Shown: positions 50,549 through 59,775 of the stretch, piece after piece | Layout: every line of letters starts with the position of its first letter | Numbering within the stretch: position 1 is the first letter of the stretch | DNA from: Enterococcus_D entomosocium | GTDB taxonomy: Bacteria > Bacillota > Bacilli > Lactobacillales > Enterococcaceae | Strand: one strand, 5' to 3' | Length of the DNA stretch: 64,000 nt | Assembly (NCBI RefSeq): GCF_030441895.1 | Contig: NZ_JARJAS010000002.1 | Position numbers and translations under genes: made by a program | The notes under the pieces: generated by a model | The model's database searches: none | What the model was told of the DNA's origin: nothing | Seen by the model: only the letters and a program-made list of their open reading frames with translations

Positions 50549-51303
50549 CGGCGGCTCACCTGCAAATCTGCCGCTGTTTCAGCAATTCGATTGCTTCTCA
50601 TCAACGTTTCTCCAACGAGGACTCCATGATAAAACGGTGCAAGCTGCAGCACATCGGAGGCAGTTCGAATACCAGATTCACTGATGTAAACCGCCTCTGA
50701 CGGCTGAGGTGCTAAAGCAACACCGACATCCAAGGAAACGTCAAAGGTTTTTAGGTCACGATTGTTGACGCCGATGATTTTGGCCCCTAAGGCTTGGGCT
50801 TGTTGAAATTCAGCCGCATTATGAGTCTCAACGAGTACTTCCAACCCTAGTGCTATTGCCTCTTGATGAAGTATGGCTAAGCGTTCTGGTTTTAAAGCGG
50901 CCACGATCAATAAAACAATACTGGCACCCGCATTCTTGGCGCGAATCAATTGTTTTCTGTCGATAATAAAGTCTTTGCATAGTATAGGCACCGAAACGGC
51001 ATTACTGACTGCTTCAAGATCTGCCAGCGAGCCTTTAAAAAACTGCTGGTCGGTCAAAACGGAAATCCCGCTGACACCCGCGGCTTCATAAGCTTCCGCT
51101 TGTGTGACTGGGTCGATTCCTTGGTTGATGTCTCCTTTTGAGGGTGAAGCACGCTTGATTTCAGCAATGAGGTGCATTTTTTGTGGTCGGTCCTTGACTT
51201 GCTGATAAAATGATGGACGTTTCGCTACGACCTTTTCGATTTCTTGTGGCATCGCGGCAACTTCTTCAACTTTTTTCTGGATGATCGTTTCTAAAAAATC
51301 CAT
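50545..51303 (-). CDS. trpC: Indole-3-glycerol phosphate synthase
   Basis: 252 residues. LIAEIKRASPSKGDI and ISVLTDQQFFKGSLADL mark the substrate site, and VLCKDFIID-type (ILCKDFIIDRKQL) holds the catalytic Lys. IGVNNRDLKTF and ISESGIRTASD complete the barrel. It is separate from trpF here, not fused. Confidence 0.97.
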   Translation of the reverse strand: MDFLETIIQKKVEEVAAMPQEIEKVVAKRPSFYQQVKDRPQKMHLIAEIKRASPSKGDINQGIDPVTQAEAYEAAGVSGISVLTDQQFFKGSLADLEAVSNAVSVPILCKDFIIDRKQLIRAKNAGASIVLLIVAALKPERLAILHQEAIALGLEVLVETHNAAEFQQAQALGAKIIGVNNRDLKTFDVSLDVGVALAPQPSEAVYISESGIRTASDVLQLAPFYHGVLVGETLMRSNRIAETAADLQVSRR

Positions 51304-51329
51304 GATTCTCCTCCTTACAGCTCTCGTAG

Positions 51330-52364
51330 TTAATGGCTATTTGACTGACGAATCAGCATCTGCAGTTTGTCGTAGGCCGCGCCCGAAGCGATACACGCTC
51401 GTGCCATCGCAAAGCCTTCCGCTAGGGTGGCGGCTTTGCCGTTGGTATAAAAGCCTAACCCTGCATTTAAGACCACTGTCTCTAGATAAACGGAAGGGTG
51501 ATTTTTCAAAACTGCTGTTAAGATCGCGGCGTTTTGAGCCGCATCTCCGCCGACGATCGCCTCGATCGGTGCTGGCGTAAAGCCATACGCTTGCGGATCC
51601 AAAGAAAAATTCGTCACCTTTCCTTCGTGATAAAAACTGATCGCCGTTTCACCAGCCAAATTGGCTTCATCCATCCCATTACATCCATGGATCACCATTG
51701 CTCGTTGCCGACCAAGACTGCCTAACGCCTGAGCGGTGTCTACCAAGCTCTCGCCAGCGTAAGTACCGATCAGTTGCGTAGTCAACGGAACAGGATTGAT
51801 CAAAGGGCCTAATAGATTAAAAATCGTTGGTGTCGCTAATTCTTGCCGTATTTTCATCACTGCTTTCATGCCCGGATGCAACGACGGGGCGAAGAGAAAA
51901 GCGATGCCGACTGTCGCTAATAGATCGGCGATTTTTTCTGGTGATGCTTGAATTGCCACCCCCAAGCATGCTAAGACATCGGCACTGCCTGAACGACTAG
52001 AGATACTGCGATTGCCGTGTTTTGCCATCGTGATTCCCCCAGCTGCTAAAACGAAGGCAGCCGTAGTGGAGACATTAAAACTATTGGCGTGGTCGCCACC
52101 AGTGCCGCAATTGTCCATGGTGTCTCCTCCTTCATAAGGAATGGTCACGGCATGCTCTAACATAATTTCTGCTAAAGCAGTCAATTCGGCAGCTGTGATG
52201 CCGTTGATCTTCATCGCAACTAATGCTGCGCCCAATTGACTTTCTGAAAACACCCCGCTTAAAATTCCTTGAGCAAAGTGACGCATCTCCTGATAACTTA
52301 AATGACGGCCATTAAATAATTGCTGAGTGATTTGTTGCGGCGGCTGCTTTTTTAGTGCTTGCAT
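51330..52364 (-). CDS. trpD: Anthranilate phosphoribosyltransferase
   Basis: 344 residues. The diphosphate-binding motif DNCGTGGDHANSFNVSTTAAFVLAAGG, then KHGNRSISSRSGSADVLACLG and FLFAPSLHPGMKAVMKIRQELATPTIFNLLGPLINP are diagnostic. Its ATG shares one base with the trpG stop. Confidence 0.97.
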   Translation of the reverse strand: MQALKKQPPQQITQQLFNGRHLSYQEMRHFAQGILSGVFSESQLGAALVAMKINGITAAELTALAEIMLEHAVTIPYEGGDTMDNCGTGGDHANSFNVSTTAAFVLAAGGITMAKHGNRSISSRSGSADVLACLGVAIQASPEKIADLLATVGIAFLFAPSLHPGMKAVMKIRQELATPTIFNLLGPLINPVPLTTQLIGTYAGESLVDTAQALGSLGRQRAMVIHGCNGMDEANLAGETAISFYHEGKVTNFSLDPQAYGFTPAPIEAIVGGDAAQNAAILTAVLKNHPSVYLETVVLNAGLGFYTNGKAATLAEGFAMARACIASGAAYDKLQMLIRQSNSH

Positions 52365-52960
52365 TAAAGATTCCTCCTTTTTTCATCTTGTGTTTTTTCT
52401 GTATTATCCGAGACGAGTTTAAGAAACTGTTCTATGAAAAATGCCCCCTCGTTTGTTCCCATTGATTCTGGATGGAATTGGAGTCCTACGATTGGTTTTT
52501 CGCGATGCTGAATCGCCATGATGATCCCTTCTGTTTCAGCCAACACCTCAAATTCCGCTGAAAGTGTCGCTGGCTCAATGACAAGCGAGTGATAGCGCAT
52601 GACAGTCATGTCTCCTAGGTAGGTTTCGAATACGCCTTTTTTCTGATACGTAAGGGTCGATTGCTTGCCGTGCATAATAGCTGGTGCTTGGACCACTTTG
52701 GCACCAAACGCTTCACCAATGGCTTGATGACCTAAGCAGATGCCTAAAAGCGGCTTGCTATCATGGTATGTTTTGATCAAAGAAATCATGAATCCTGCCT
52801 CTTCGGGACGGCCTGGTCCCGGGGAAAAAATGATGCCATCTGCTTCTTTAGCAACAATAAAAAGCTCTGGATCGTCATTTCGCAAGACGATCGTATCCGC
52901 TGGACATTGCTGGACTAAGTTATACGTAAAGGAATCATAATTATCGACGAGTAAAATCAT
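52364..52960 (-). CDS. trpG: Anthranilate synthase glutamine amidotransferase subunit
   Basis: 198 residues. MILLVDNYDSFTYNLVQ starts the protein, GICLGHQAIGEAFG holds the catalytic Cys, and LQFHPES the catalytic His. It provides ammonia to TrpE. GGAGG lies 9 bases before the ATG at 52960; a longer reading extends into trpE without an RBS. It overlaps trpE by 20 bases. Confidence 0.96.
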   Translation of the reverse strand: MILLVDNYDSFTYNLVQQCPADTIVLRNDDPELFIVAKEADGIIFSPGPGRPEEAGFMISLIKTYHDSKPLLGICLGHQAIGEAFGAKVVQAPAIMHGKQSTLTYQKKGVFETYLGDMTVMRYHSLVIEPATLSAEFEVLAETEGIIMAIQHREKPIVGLQFHPESMGTNEGAFFIEQFLKLVSDNTEKTQDEKRRNL

Positions 52961-54347
52961 TGGCTGACACCTCCAATAGTGCTTTGGCTTTGTGTAATGT
53001 TTCTTGGTATTCAGATGAAGGATCAGAATCATAAACGATCCCCGCCCCTGCTTGGACATAAGCGATCTCGTCTTTCAATACCAATGTCCGAATCCCGATG
53101 GCAAAATCCGCTTGATCATTTCGTGAAAAATAACCAACTGCACCAGCATAGACCCCTCTTCGAACAGCTTCCCACTGATAGATGCGAGTCATGGCACGAA
53201 TCTTTGGTGCCCCGCTGACCGTGCCTGCTGGCAGGGTTGCTTTCAAGGCATCCATTGCCGTCACACCTGCTCTGCGCTTGGCAGCCACTACCGAAACGAT
53301 GTGCATGACATAGCGGTATTTCTCGATCACCATGTATAAAGGAACATGAACCGTCCCATGTTCAGCGATCCGCCCTAAATCATTGCGCCCAAGATCGATC
53401 AGCATCTGATGCTCTGCACGTTCTTTTTCATCTGCCAATAGTTCATTTGCCAAAGCTTCGTCTTCTGCTTTGGTTGCACCTCGTTTGCGGGTACCAGCGA
53501 TCGGATTCGTGGTGATTTCGTCGCCTTGAACGCGAATCAGGCTTTCAGGTGAGCTACCAATCACTTTAAATCCGTGATCGAAATCAAGATAATAGAGATA
53601 CGCGGAAGGATTTGTCACTCGTAGTTTGCGGTAATAGTCAAAGGGCTCTTGTTTAAATGACGCTTTCAGACGTTGCGAAGGAACGACTTGGAACATGTCT
53701 CCCGCCGTAATTCGGGCTTTCGCCTCTTGAACGATCGCTTCATAGGCATGTTGAGTAACATTGCTGGTAAAATGCAGTTTTTCATTTGACAATACACGGG
53801 TCTCAGCGGCGACTGGTGTCCTTAACTGCTGCTTCACTGCTTGCATTACCTGCTCCATCTCGACGGTTCCTCTTTGGCTATAGCAATTTTCAAGAATGAT
53901 CGTTAAAGTTTCCGTCTGATGGTCCAAAACGAGAAAAGTTTCGAAAAGCCAAAAGGCCATATCAGGCACTTGCAATTCATCTGCGGGCAGTTGTCCGATG
54001 TCTTCATAGCAAGCGGCGATATCATAGCCCGCATACCCGATAGCCCCACTTTGCAGCGGTAGATTCGGTAAAGCGCTAATTTCCTTTTTGACTACATACC
54101 CTTCCATTTCTTTTAAAGGGTCCTGACACGGGTACTTGTTGACCGTTTTTTTCAAAAGATCCTCCACTTGAAAAACACCATCCTTAAAGGTCATTTTCTG
54201 AACGGGATCAAAGGTAAGGATCGAATAGCGTCCGGTATCTTCTTCTCTGGGAATACTTTCCAATAAACATTTATGCGCCCCTTGAATCCGTAAAAAAACT
54301 GAGACAGGTGTCAAACAATCGCTGTTGATTCGTTCCATTCGATACAT
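52941..54347 (-). CDS. trpE: Anthranilate synthase component I
   Basis: 468 residues. The N-terminal LLES motif (KCLLESIPREEDTGRYSIL) is the tryptophan feedback site. The chorismate-binding C-terminal half has DMFQVVPSQRL, NPIAGTRKRGA, DLGRNDLGRI, LPAGTVSGAPKIRAM and VQAGAGIVYDSDP. AAAGGAG supports the ATG at 54347; further upstream sequence in this frame belongs to the T-box leader and is not coding. It is the first gene of trpEGDCFBA. Confidence 0.97.
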   Translation of the reverse strand: MYRMERINSDCLTPVSVFLRIQGAHKCLLESIPREEDTGRYSILTFDPVQKMTFKDGVFQVEDLLKKTVNKYPCQDPLKEMEGYVVKKEISALPNLPLQSGAIGYAGYDIAACYEDIGQLPADELQVPDMAFWLFETFLVLDHQTETLTIILENCYSQRGTVEMEQVMQAVKQQLRTPVAAETRVLSNEKLHFTSNVTQHAYEAIVQEAKARITAGDMFQVVPSQRLKASFKQEPFDYYRKLRVTNPSAYLYYLDFDHGFKVIGSSPESLIRVQGDEITTNPIAGTRKRGATKAEDEALANELLADEKERAEHQMLIDLGRNDLGRIAEHGTVHVPLYMVIEKYRYVMHIVSVVAAKRRAGVTAMDALKATLPAGTVSGAPKIRAMTRIYQWEAVRRGVYAGAVGYFSRNDQADFAIGIRTLVLKDEIAYVQAGAGIVYDSDPSSEYQETLHKAKALLEVSANDFTRR

Positions 54348-54370
54348 AAGCTGCTCCTTTCTTTGTAAAC

Positions 54371-54640
54371 AAAAAGCCCTCAAGCAAACGCCATAAAAAC
54401 GTCTGCTTGAGGGCGAATGATCGCGGTACCACCTCAATTGAAGTTGCCCAAATAAACAACTTCTTCTCTATCAACCGTCTAACAACGGTCTTCCTCGATA
54501 ACGGGAGTTCCCGCATTTTCCTACTGCCAAAAAAGGGTTCAAAAAATGATCGGCTAAGGCCATTTCCTTGATTTCTTGGTGCCGGACTCTCATCACCGCC
54601 GACTTTCTGTAACCAAAAAAGACTCAAGTACTTCTCTTAG
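54371..54640 (-). promoter_or_regulatory. trpE-proximal T-box leader (Trp)
   Basis: Read on the minus strand: AGAGAAGTA at the start of stem I, GGTGATGAGAG, specifier loop GAAATGG with Trp codon TGG (54560-54562), the T-box AGGTGGTACCGCG (core at 54422-54433), and a long terminator GCCCTCAAGCAGACG/CGTTTGCTTGAGGGC with five T (54371-54414). Uncharged tRNA-Trp would pair with TGG and with the T-box bulge and allow read-through into trpE. Confidence 0.93.
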
Positions 54641-54686
54641 TTTGATTTTACGTTTATTTTTTTATTGGTTGAAGGGCAAGAAAAAC

Positions 54687-54938
54687 AAAAAAGCCCTCAG
54701 GCAAACAAACTTGTCTGCCTGAGGGCGATTACTCACGGTGCCACCTCAATTGGTTCTCTAGATCGTCTATCAACGATCGTTCTCTGTAACGGGAGTTCCC
54801 GGAAAAAGCCTACTGATTTCAGCCTTTCGACACAAAAGTCCATTTCTGAAGCGTCAATCTGCTGATTTGCACCACCATCAGCTCTCTGCAAGACGAACGT
54901 CCTCATACTTCTCTTTTGTTTAGTCTTAATGAGTTATT
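54687..54938 (-). promoter_or_regulatory. Promoter-proximal T-box leader (Trp), tandem with the next
   Basis: It has the same element order: AGAGAAGTA, stem I with GCTGATGGTGG, specifier GAAATGG with TGG at 54840-54842, T-box GAGGTGGCACCGTG (core 54734-54745), then terminator GCCCTCAGGCAGACA/TGTTTGCCTGAGGGC with six T (54687-54726). It shares GGGAACTCCCGTTA and AATTGAGGTGG with the other copy, so they are duplicates that have diverged in the outer stems. Confidence 0.92.
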
Positions 54939-54945
54939 GGTAGCT

Positions 54946-54974
54946 ATATTACGCGGCTTTTGTTGATCTGTCAA
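54946..54974 (-). promoter_or_regulatory. Promoter of the trp operon
   Basis: A perfect TTGACA (54969-54974), 17 bases, TAATAT (54946-54951) on the minus strand, just before the first T-box. The region 54975-55219 beyond it has no gene. Confidence 0.78.
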
Positions 54975-55219
54975 CAGGAAAAAGCGAATTTTATTTTTTT
55001 GACTCCTTTTGACAAAACAAGAAAACATCCTGCAACGGTTTGTCTTAACCAAAATGACGACACATTCTTTAGGCCAAAAATGCCCTTCACTTCTTTCAGA
55101 TTACTTAATTATAGTTGCTGATCCATTTAAATAATATTTGTTTTTTTATAACCCTTACGTGAAGATCAAGCTACGAAATATTCGCTATCTTTTACCAAAA
55201 AATCGACATTTACCCAAAA

Positions 55220-55239
55220 TTTTCATGACATCATGAAAA
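55220..55239. repeat. 20-bp palindrome beside a promoter, likely operator
   Basis: TTTTCATGA CA TCATGAAAA: 9-bp perfect arms with a 2-base centre, 7 bases upstream of the -35 box of the following promoter. The size and symmetry fit a dimeric repressor or activator site. Confidence 0.55.
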
Positions 55240-55246
55240 AACAGAA

Positions 55247-55275
55247 TTGTTATTCAAAATATTATTCTATATGAT
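55247..55275 (+). promoter_or_regulatory. Promoter of the small hypothetical gene
   Basis: TTGTTA (55247-55252), 17 bases, TATGAT (55270-55275), about 28 bases before the start codon. Confidence 0.65.
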
Positions 55276-55303
55276 TGAACCGGATATAAGAAAGGGTGAT
55301 TAA

Positions 55304-55573
55304 ATGCACATAGACAAATTATATTTCTCCACCTTTATTTATAAAATGAGCTGCTTAGAATTTACTTACTCTCTCATTCAATCCAATGAGAAAAATGCCG
55401 ATTTATCAGAGGAAGAACAAGCAGAAATTGAATGGATCATCGACTCTGCTCTCCATCGAAAACTCTACGCCTCTCGCAAAAAGAGTCTTTTTTCCTCAAA
55501 AATAAAATTATCGAAAGAAAGTTATTCTTTGTATTTGCGAATGAAGAAATACGAACATATGATAGACCTCTAA
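55304..55573 (+). CDS. Hypothetical protein, 89 residues
   Basis: Starts ATG at 55304 with AAAGGGTG upstream and a plausible promoter. The sequence is soluble, rich in Ser, Lys and Glu, with helix-like stretches (MSCLEFTYSLIQSNEKNADL, EEEQAEIEWIIDSALHRKL, YSLYLRMKKYEHMIDL). No membrane segment or signal peptide is present. I do not recognise a family. It lies directly upstream of an Mga-type regulator on the same strand but 170 bases away, so a functional link is only possible. Confidence 0.55.
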   Translation: MHIDKLYFSTFIYKMSCLEFTYSLIQSNEKNADLSEEEQAEIEWIIDSALHRKLYASRKKSLFSSKIKLSKESYSLYLRMKKYEHMIDL

Positions 55574-55742
55574 CCGTTAAAACACATAAAAAACCTCATT
55601 CCTTTAGACAGTTACTCAGAAGGATACCCATTCCATCTTTTTTAATAGAAAAACATCATTCGGTGAATTGGAAATAGCAAAACTTGCCTTTTTCGTATAA
55701 AATCAAAAAGAACACGAAAGACTCAGAAAGGAAGTTTTTGTC

Positions 55743-57194
55743 ATGGATGGGATGATGAAAAAAATCATTACCGAGAAGGATTTATTACGTCAGATCCTTC
55801 TCTTGGAACAACTGGCGAATCACAAAATGATCACTGCCAAGCAACTAGCAAAATTGATCGATACGACGGAACGAACGGTTTTTTCTGATATAACCTATAT
55901 TCGTCAACAATTACCCGAAGGTTGGCAGATTGAAGCCGCCAGTAATGGCTTTGCTTTGACCCATGATGGGCCATTGTTGATGAGTCAGCTATGGGAAACG
56001 TTTTTCCCTCAATCGATCGGTGTTTCTTTAATGAAAGCATTGCTTTTTTCCAGCGAACTTAGCACGCAAGAAATTCTTGGCCAAGCGGGAACTTCCTATG
56101 AAACTTTGCGGCGGCATATTACAAAATTAAATAAAAGTTTGACGGATTTTTCCTTACGGATTCGCATCACAAATCGCGTGATCCGCTTTGAAGGAAGTGA
56201 GATCAATATTCGGGTCTTTTTCCATCGACTTTTACTGCCTTATACCCATAACAATTACTTTTTTGAGGAATATACAATTCATGAGTCCCACTATCAACAT
56301 TTTTTACAGCGTCTGGGCAAAGATAAACTCCAAATCGACGTAGAACAAATCTTCGGTACTTGCTGGTTTTTTATCAATACAATCCGTATCAAGGCCAATT
56401 GCCGCATGGATTCCTTCGAATTTAATGGGGATGATCCCCTCTACGGTCTTTTCCAACAGCCATTAAGTTATCTCTACCAAAAAGAAGGCGTATATTTAGA
56501 ATGCAGCGAACACTTCTTTAGCTTCTACTGTTTTTTAGAAAGCTGGAACTACAATAACGATTGGTCCCAAACGATTCAAGCGACTCTTGAAACGTATCAA
56601 ACCATTCACGATAAAACGACCCATTTTGTCGAACAATTAGCCCGCTCGTTGCAGCTACCTCTCGCTAGCGGGACGCAGCTGATTGAGAATCTGTTGCTGC
56701 TCTTGATCAAAACGCAAGAGTCTGCCAAACTCTCAGAATGGTTTGGGTTAGAATTTCACGAGATCCAGCGCTTGAATCAGCCCTATTCGCTACCGATAGA
56801 AGCAACGATCCATGACTTTTTAGAAGAACAGACAAACAGTCAAAGGGAAACGAGTTTTCCTTTATGGTCAACCACCACCTTGTTGATCCAACAGGCTATT
56901 TTACAAATCAACCCTATCCGGGCAAAGGGATACTTTATCTTTCAAGGGGAGCCAGCATGGAAAGCTTACCTTATGCAAGAATTGAATGACTTTCTCGGAG
57001 CACGTATTCTACTATCGGCGATCGAACCAGGTCAACTAGATGGGCTATCGGCAACCGACGTTGATTTTGTTTTGTCAAATTTCCCATTAGATGATGCCCC
57101 TGTCCCAGTCTTTTATTTATCGATGGTACCGACCAAAAATGAGCTCAATCAAGTGACTGAGCTCATTCAAACCTATTATTTAAGTTATCACTAG
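55743..57194 (+). CDS. Mga-like helix-turn-helix transcriptional regulator
   Basis: 483 residues. The N-terminal HTH_Mga region (about 10-75: LLLEQLANHKMITAKQLAKLIDTTERTVFSDITYI) is followed by a second HTH (TQEILGQAGTSYETLRRHITKLNKSL, about 105-135), PRD-like helical domains, and a C-terminal IIB-like fold (YFIFQGEPAWKAYLMQELNDFLGARILL). This is the Mga/AtxA architecture of PTS-sensing virulence and surface-protein regulators. Targets are unknown; the neighbouring small gene is a candidate. GAAAGGAAG precedes the ATG. Confidence 0.82.
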   Translation: MDGMMKKIITEKDLLRQILLLEQLANHKMITAKQLAKLIDTTERTVFSDITYIRQQLPEGWQIEAASNGFALTHDGPLLMSQLWETFFPQSIGVSLMKALLFSSELSTQEILGQAGTSYETLRRHITKLNKSLTDFSLRIRITNRVIRFEGSEINIRVFFHRLLLPYTHNNYFFEEYTIHESHYQHFLQRLGKDKLQIDVEQIFGTCWFFINTIRIKANCRMDSFEFNGDDPLYGLFQQPLSYLYQKEGVYLECSEHFFSFYCFLESWNYNNDWSQTIQATLETYQTIHDKTTHFVEQLARSLQLPLASGTQLIENLLLLLIKTQESAKLSEWFGLEFHEIQRLNQPYSLPIEATIHDFLEEQTNSQRETSFPLWSTTTLLIQQAILQINPIRAKGYFIFQGEPAWKAYLMQELNDFLGARILLSAIEPGQLDGLSATDVDFVLSNFPLDDAPVPVFYLSMVPTKNELNQVTELIQTYYLSYH

Positions 57195-57202
57195 AATCAT
57201 CA

Positions 57203-57237
57203 AGCTGCCTTTATTGTTTCACTGGGGCAGCTTTTTG
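57203..57237 (+). terminator. Terminator of the Mga-like gene, overlapping the end of the ATPase gene
   Basis: AAGCTGCC and GGCAGCTT pair around a 16-base interval and five T follow. The right arm lies inside the last codons of the convergent P-type ATPase gene. Confidence 0.65.
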
Positions 57238-59775
57238 ACGTCCTTGCAGCTTGTTTGTAATAAATTTCTCACCTTCGACGACTGTGAAAAGAAGTGCCCC
57301 GTTGGCTGCAATACTCAACTGCTGCATCAGCGTCAAAGAACCAATCCCTAAAAGCTGGTGTCCGATAGGTGTTAGGAAAATCGCTGCCTGCAATACAATC
57401 AGTAGTGCCAGGGAGACTAAGAGTGCTTTATTGGCAAAGAGTTGGCGATTCAACGCCGGCTTTACCAGCTCACGACAGTTCAGTAAGTAGACTGCTTGAG
57501 CAAAGACGATACTTTGCAGTAGCATGCTTTGTTGAAGGACCGTTCCTTCAAACTGAATCGCTAAGACGTAGGAAGGAATCATGATTAACAGCGAGACATA
57601 GAAGATGCGGAACAGACTGTACCAAGATAAGATACCTTCTTTGATTGGCCGTGGTGGTCGATTCATGACATCCGCACTTGCCTTCTCAAAACCGAGTGCG
57701 TAAGAAAGCGTGATGGTTGTCACCATATTTACCCATAAAATTTGTACAGGTGTCAGTGGCAGTGGTCGGTTCAACAAGAGTGCCGCAATAACGATCAATC
57801 CTTGTGCAACAGCCGTTGGTAAGAAGAAGTTGATGGTTTTCTTCAAATTATCGTAGATCCGTCGACCCACTCGGACGGCATTGGCGATCGTATGAAAATT
57901 ATCGTCTGCCAAAACCATATCGGCTGCTTGCTTGGTTACTTCACTGCCTTTGATCCCCATAGCGATCCCAATGTCGGCTTTTTTCAGCGCTGGTGCATCG
58001 TTTACACCATCGCCGGTCATTCCGACAATCTCTTCATTCGCCTGCAAAGCACTAACGATCCGTAATTTATGCTCTGGGGTCGTTCGAGCAAAGATATCTG
58101 TCTTTTGGACTGCTTGCTGCAACTCCTCCTCAGACAGCAGATCGATTTCCAGCCCTTCCAACACGTGATTCGTGTGCTTCAATCCAATTTGCTTGCCGAT
58201 AGCTTGAGCGGTCTTGCCATGATCTCCTGTGATCATTTTGACTTGGATGCCCGCTTGCAAGCACTCTTTTACTGCTTTGATGGCACTGTCTTTCGGAGGA
58301 TCAATGATGCCAGCGATCCCAACAAAGGTTAAATTGATGAGTGCTTCGTGGGACAAGGACTCCTGTGCCGACAGCGTCAGATGCGCAAAGCCGATCAGTC
58401 GCTGCCCTTTCGCTGCTAATTTTGCACTTTCATCTAACCACCATTGCTTTTGATCTGAAGTCAGTTGGCTTTTCTCAAGCAACACTTCGGGCGCACCCTT
58501 GACAAACACTACCGAGTCATTCGGCTCTTCTTGATTTTGATGGCGTGTTGCCATGTACTTGTAAGAGGAACTAAAAGGAATTTTATCGACTGTTTTACGC
58601 AATGGTTGCTGCGCTAATTCTGCGTATTGTAACAAGGCTTTTTCGGTTGGGTTTCCAACGAGTTCAGCCGCCTTTTGTCCTTCGTCTTGCTTCAAATCTT
58701 GACAATTTGCCATGATATCAAGCACCGTTGCTTTATCCACGTTTGACTCAACTAAGACATCGACGACCGTCATTTCATTTTTGGTCAAGGTTCCTGTTTT
58801 GTCTGAACAAATCACCGTCATGGCACCTAGTGTCTCCACTGATGGCATCGTTTTGATGATTGCTTGCTCCTCAGACATTTCCTTGACACCCATCGATAAA
58901 ATCATGGTCAGCACGGCTGGCAAGCCCTCTGGAATCATTGCTACAACTAATGCGATACCTGATGAGAACAAGAGATCAAGATCAAAGCCGTAGCGGAAGG
59001 TAGTAAAGAAGATCAAGAAAATCACTAATCCGATAATGCCTTTAAAGATTTGGTGATTCAATTGCTTCATTTTTTTGATCAACGGGGTTTCTTGCGCTTT
59101 CACAGACTGAATTGCTTGATTGATCTGGCCGATTTGTGTATCGTCTCCTGTTTCAACGACGATCCCGCTGGCAGTTCCGCTTTCTACATGGGTACCAGAA
59201 AACGCCATGTTCCGCTGGTCACCAATCGTACTTTCTTGAGTAATGGGTTCGGTCATTTTTTGAACTGGCTCAGATTCGCCGGTTAAGATAGACTCTTCAA
59301 TCACAAGATCATGGGTTTCGATCAAGCGCATATCTGCTGGTACGACATCTCCTGGTCCTAAAACGACTAAATCTCCGTTTACTAAGGAAGAAACAGCAAT
59401 TTTCTTCTTGCGGCCATGAACATAAATTGTTGCTTCTTGCCCCATGAATTGCTTCAACCCATCCAGTGACTCTTGGGCTTTACGCTCTTGCCAGTAGCCG
59501 ACTAATCCATTGATGACGACGACCGCCATAATAATGCCGCTTTCGATATAATCACCCGAAACCCCTTTTAAGACGGCTGCGACGATTAAGACCAACATCA
59601 GTAAGTCTGTAAAATGCTTGCCGACTTTCTTCCATGTAGGGATCTGCGCAGCCTCAGTGATTTTATTTTCACCTTGCTTTGCTAAACGCTGGTTGCGTTC
59701 TTCGGAGGAAAGGCCCTGCCGTGTTGTTTGCAACGTATGTAATAGTTCTTCTGTTGTGTTTTTGTACCAATTCAT
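57211..59775 (-). CDS. Cation-translocating P-type ATPase (type II)
   Basis: 854 residues. Order: N-terminal cation-ATPase domain (YKNTTEELLHTLQTTRQGLSSEERNQRL), actuator TGES (LTGESEPV), M4 PEGLP (MIPEGLPAVLT), phosphorylation site DKTGTLTKNEM, nucleotide domain, hinge TGDGVNDAPALKKADIGIAMG, and a C-terminal group of four helices. It looks like a PacL/Ca2+ pump, but the M6 segment reads WVNMVTTITLSYALGFE: the Asp of the Ca2+-ATPase signature (NLVTDG) is replaced by Thr. Calcium specificity is therefore doubtful. It is monocistronic. Confidence 0.88.
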   Translation of the reverse strand: MNWYKNTTEELLHTLQTTRQGLSSEERNQRLAKQGENKITEAAQIPTWKKVGKHFTDLLMLVLIVAAVLKGVSGDYIESGIIMAVVVINGLVGYWQERKAQESLDGLKQFMGQEATIYVHGRKKKIAVSSLVNGDLVVLGPGDVVPADMRLIETHDLVIEESILTGESEPVQKMTEPITQESTIGDQRNMAFSGTHVESGTASGIVVETGDDTQIGQINQAIQSVKAQETPLIKKMKQLNHQIFKGIIGLVIFLIFFTTFRYGFDLDLLFSSGIALVVAMIPEGLPAVLTMILSMGVKEMSEEQAIIKTMPSVETLGAMTVICSDKTGTLTKNEMTVVDVLVESNVDKATVLDIMANCQDLKQDEGQKAAELVGNPTEKALLQYAELAQQPLRKTVDKIPFSSSYKYMATRHQNQEEPNDSVVFVKGAPEVLLEKSQLTSDQKQWWLDESAKLAAKGQRLIGFAHLTLSAQESLSHEALINLTFVGIAGIIDPPKDSAIKAVKECLQAGIQVKMITGDHGKTAQAIGKQIGLKHTNHVLEGLEIDLLSEEELQQAVQKTDIFARTTPEHKLRIVSALQANEEIVGMTGDGVNDAPALKKADIGIAMGIKGSEVTKQAADMVLADDNFHTIANAVRVGRRIYDNLKKTINFFLPTAVAQGLIVIAALLLNRPLPLTPVQILWVNMVTTITLSYALGFEKASADVMNRPPRPIKEGILSWYSLFRIFYVSLLIMIPSYVLAIQFEGTVLQQSMLLQSIVFAQAVYLLNCRELVKPALNRQLFANKALLVSLALLIVLQAAIFLTPIGHQLLGIGSLTLMQQLSIAANGALLFTVVEGEKFITNKLQGRQKAAPVKQ

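Noticed and set aside
54271..54627. 118-residue minus-strand frame over the proximal T-box
   Set aside because: The sequence is fully explained by the T-box leader; codon pattern and RBS are absent.
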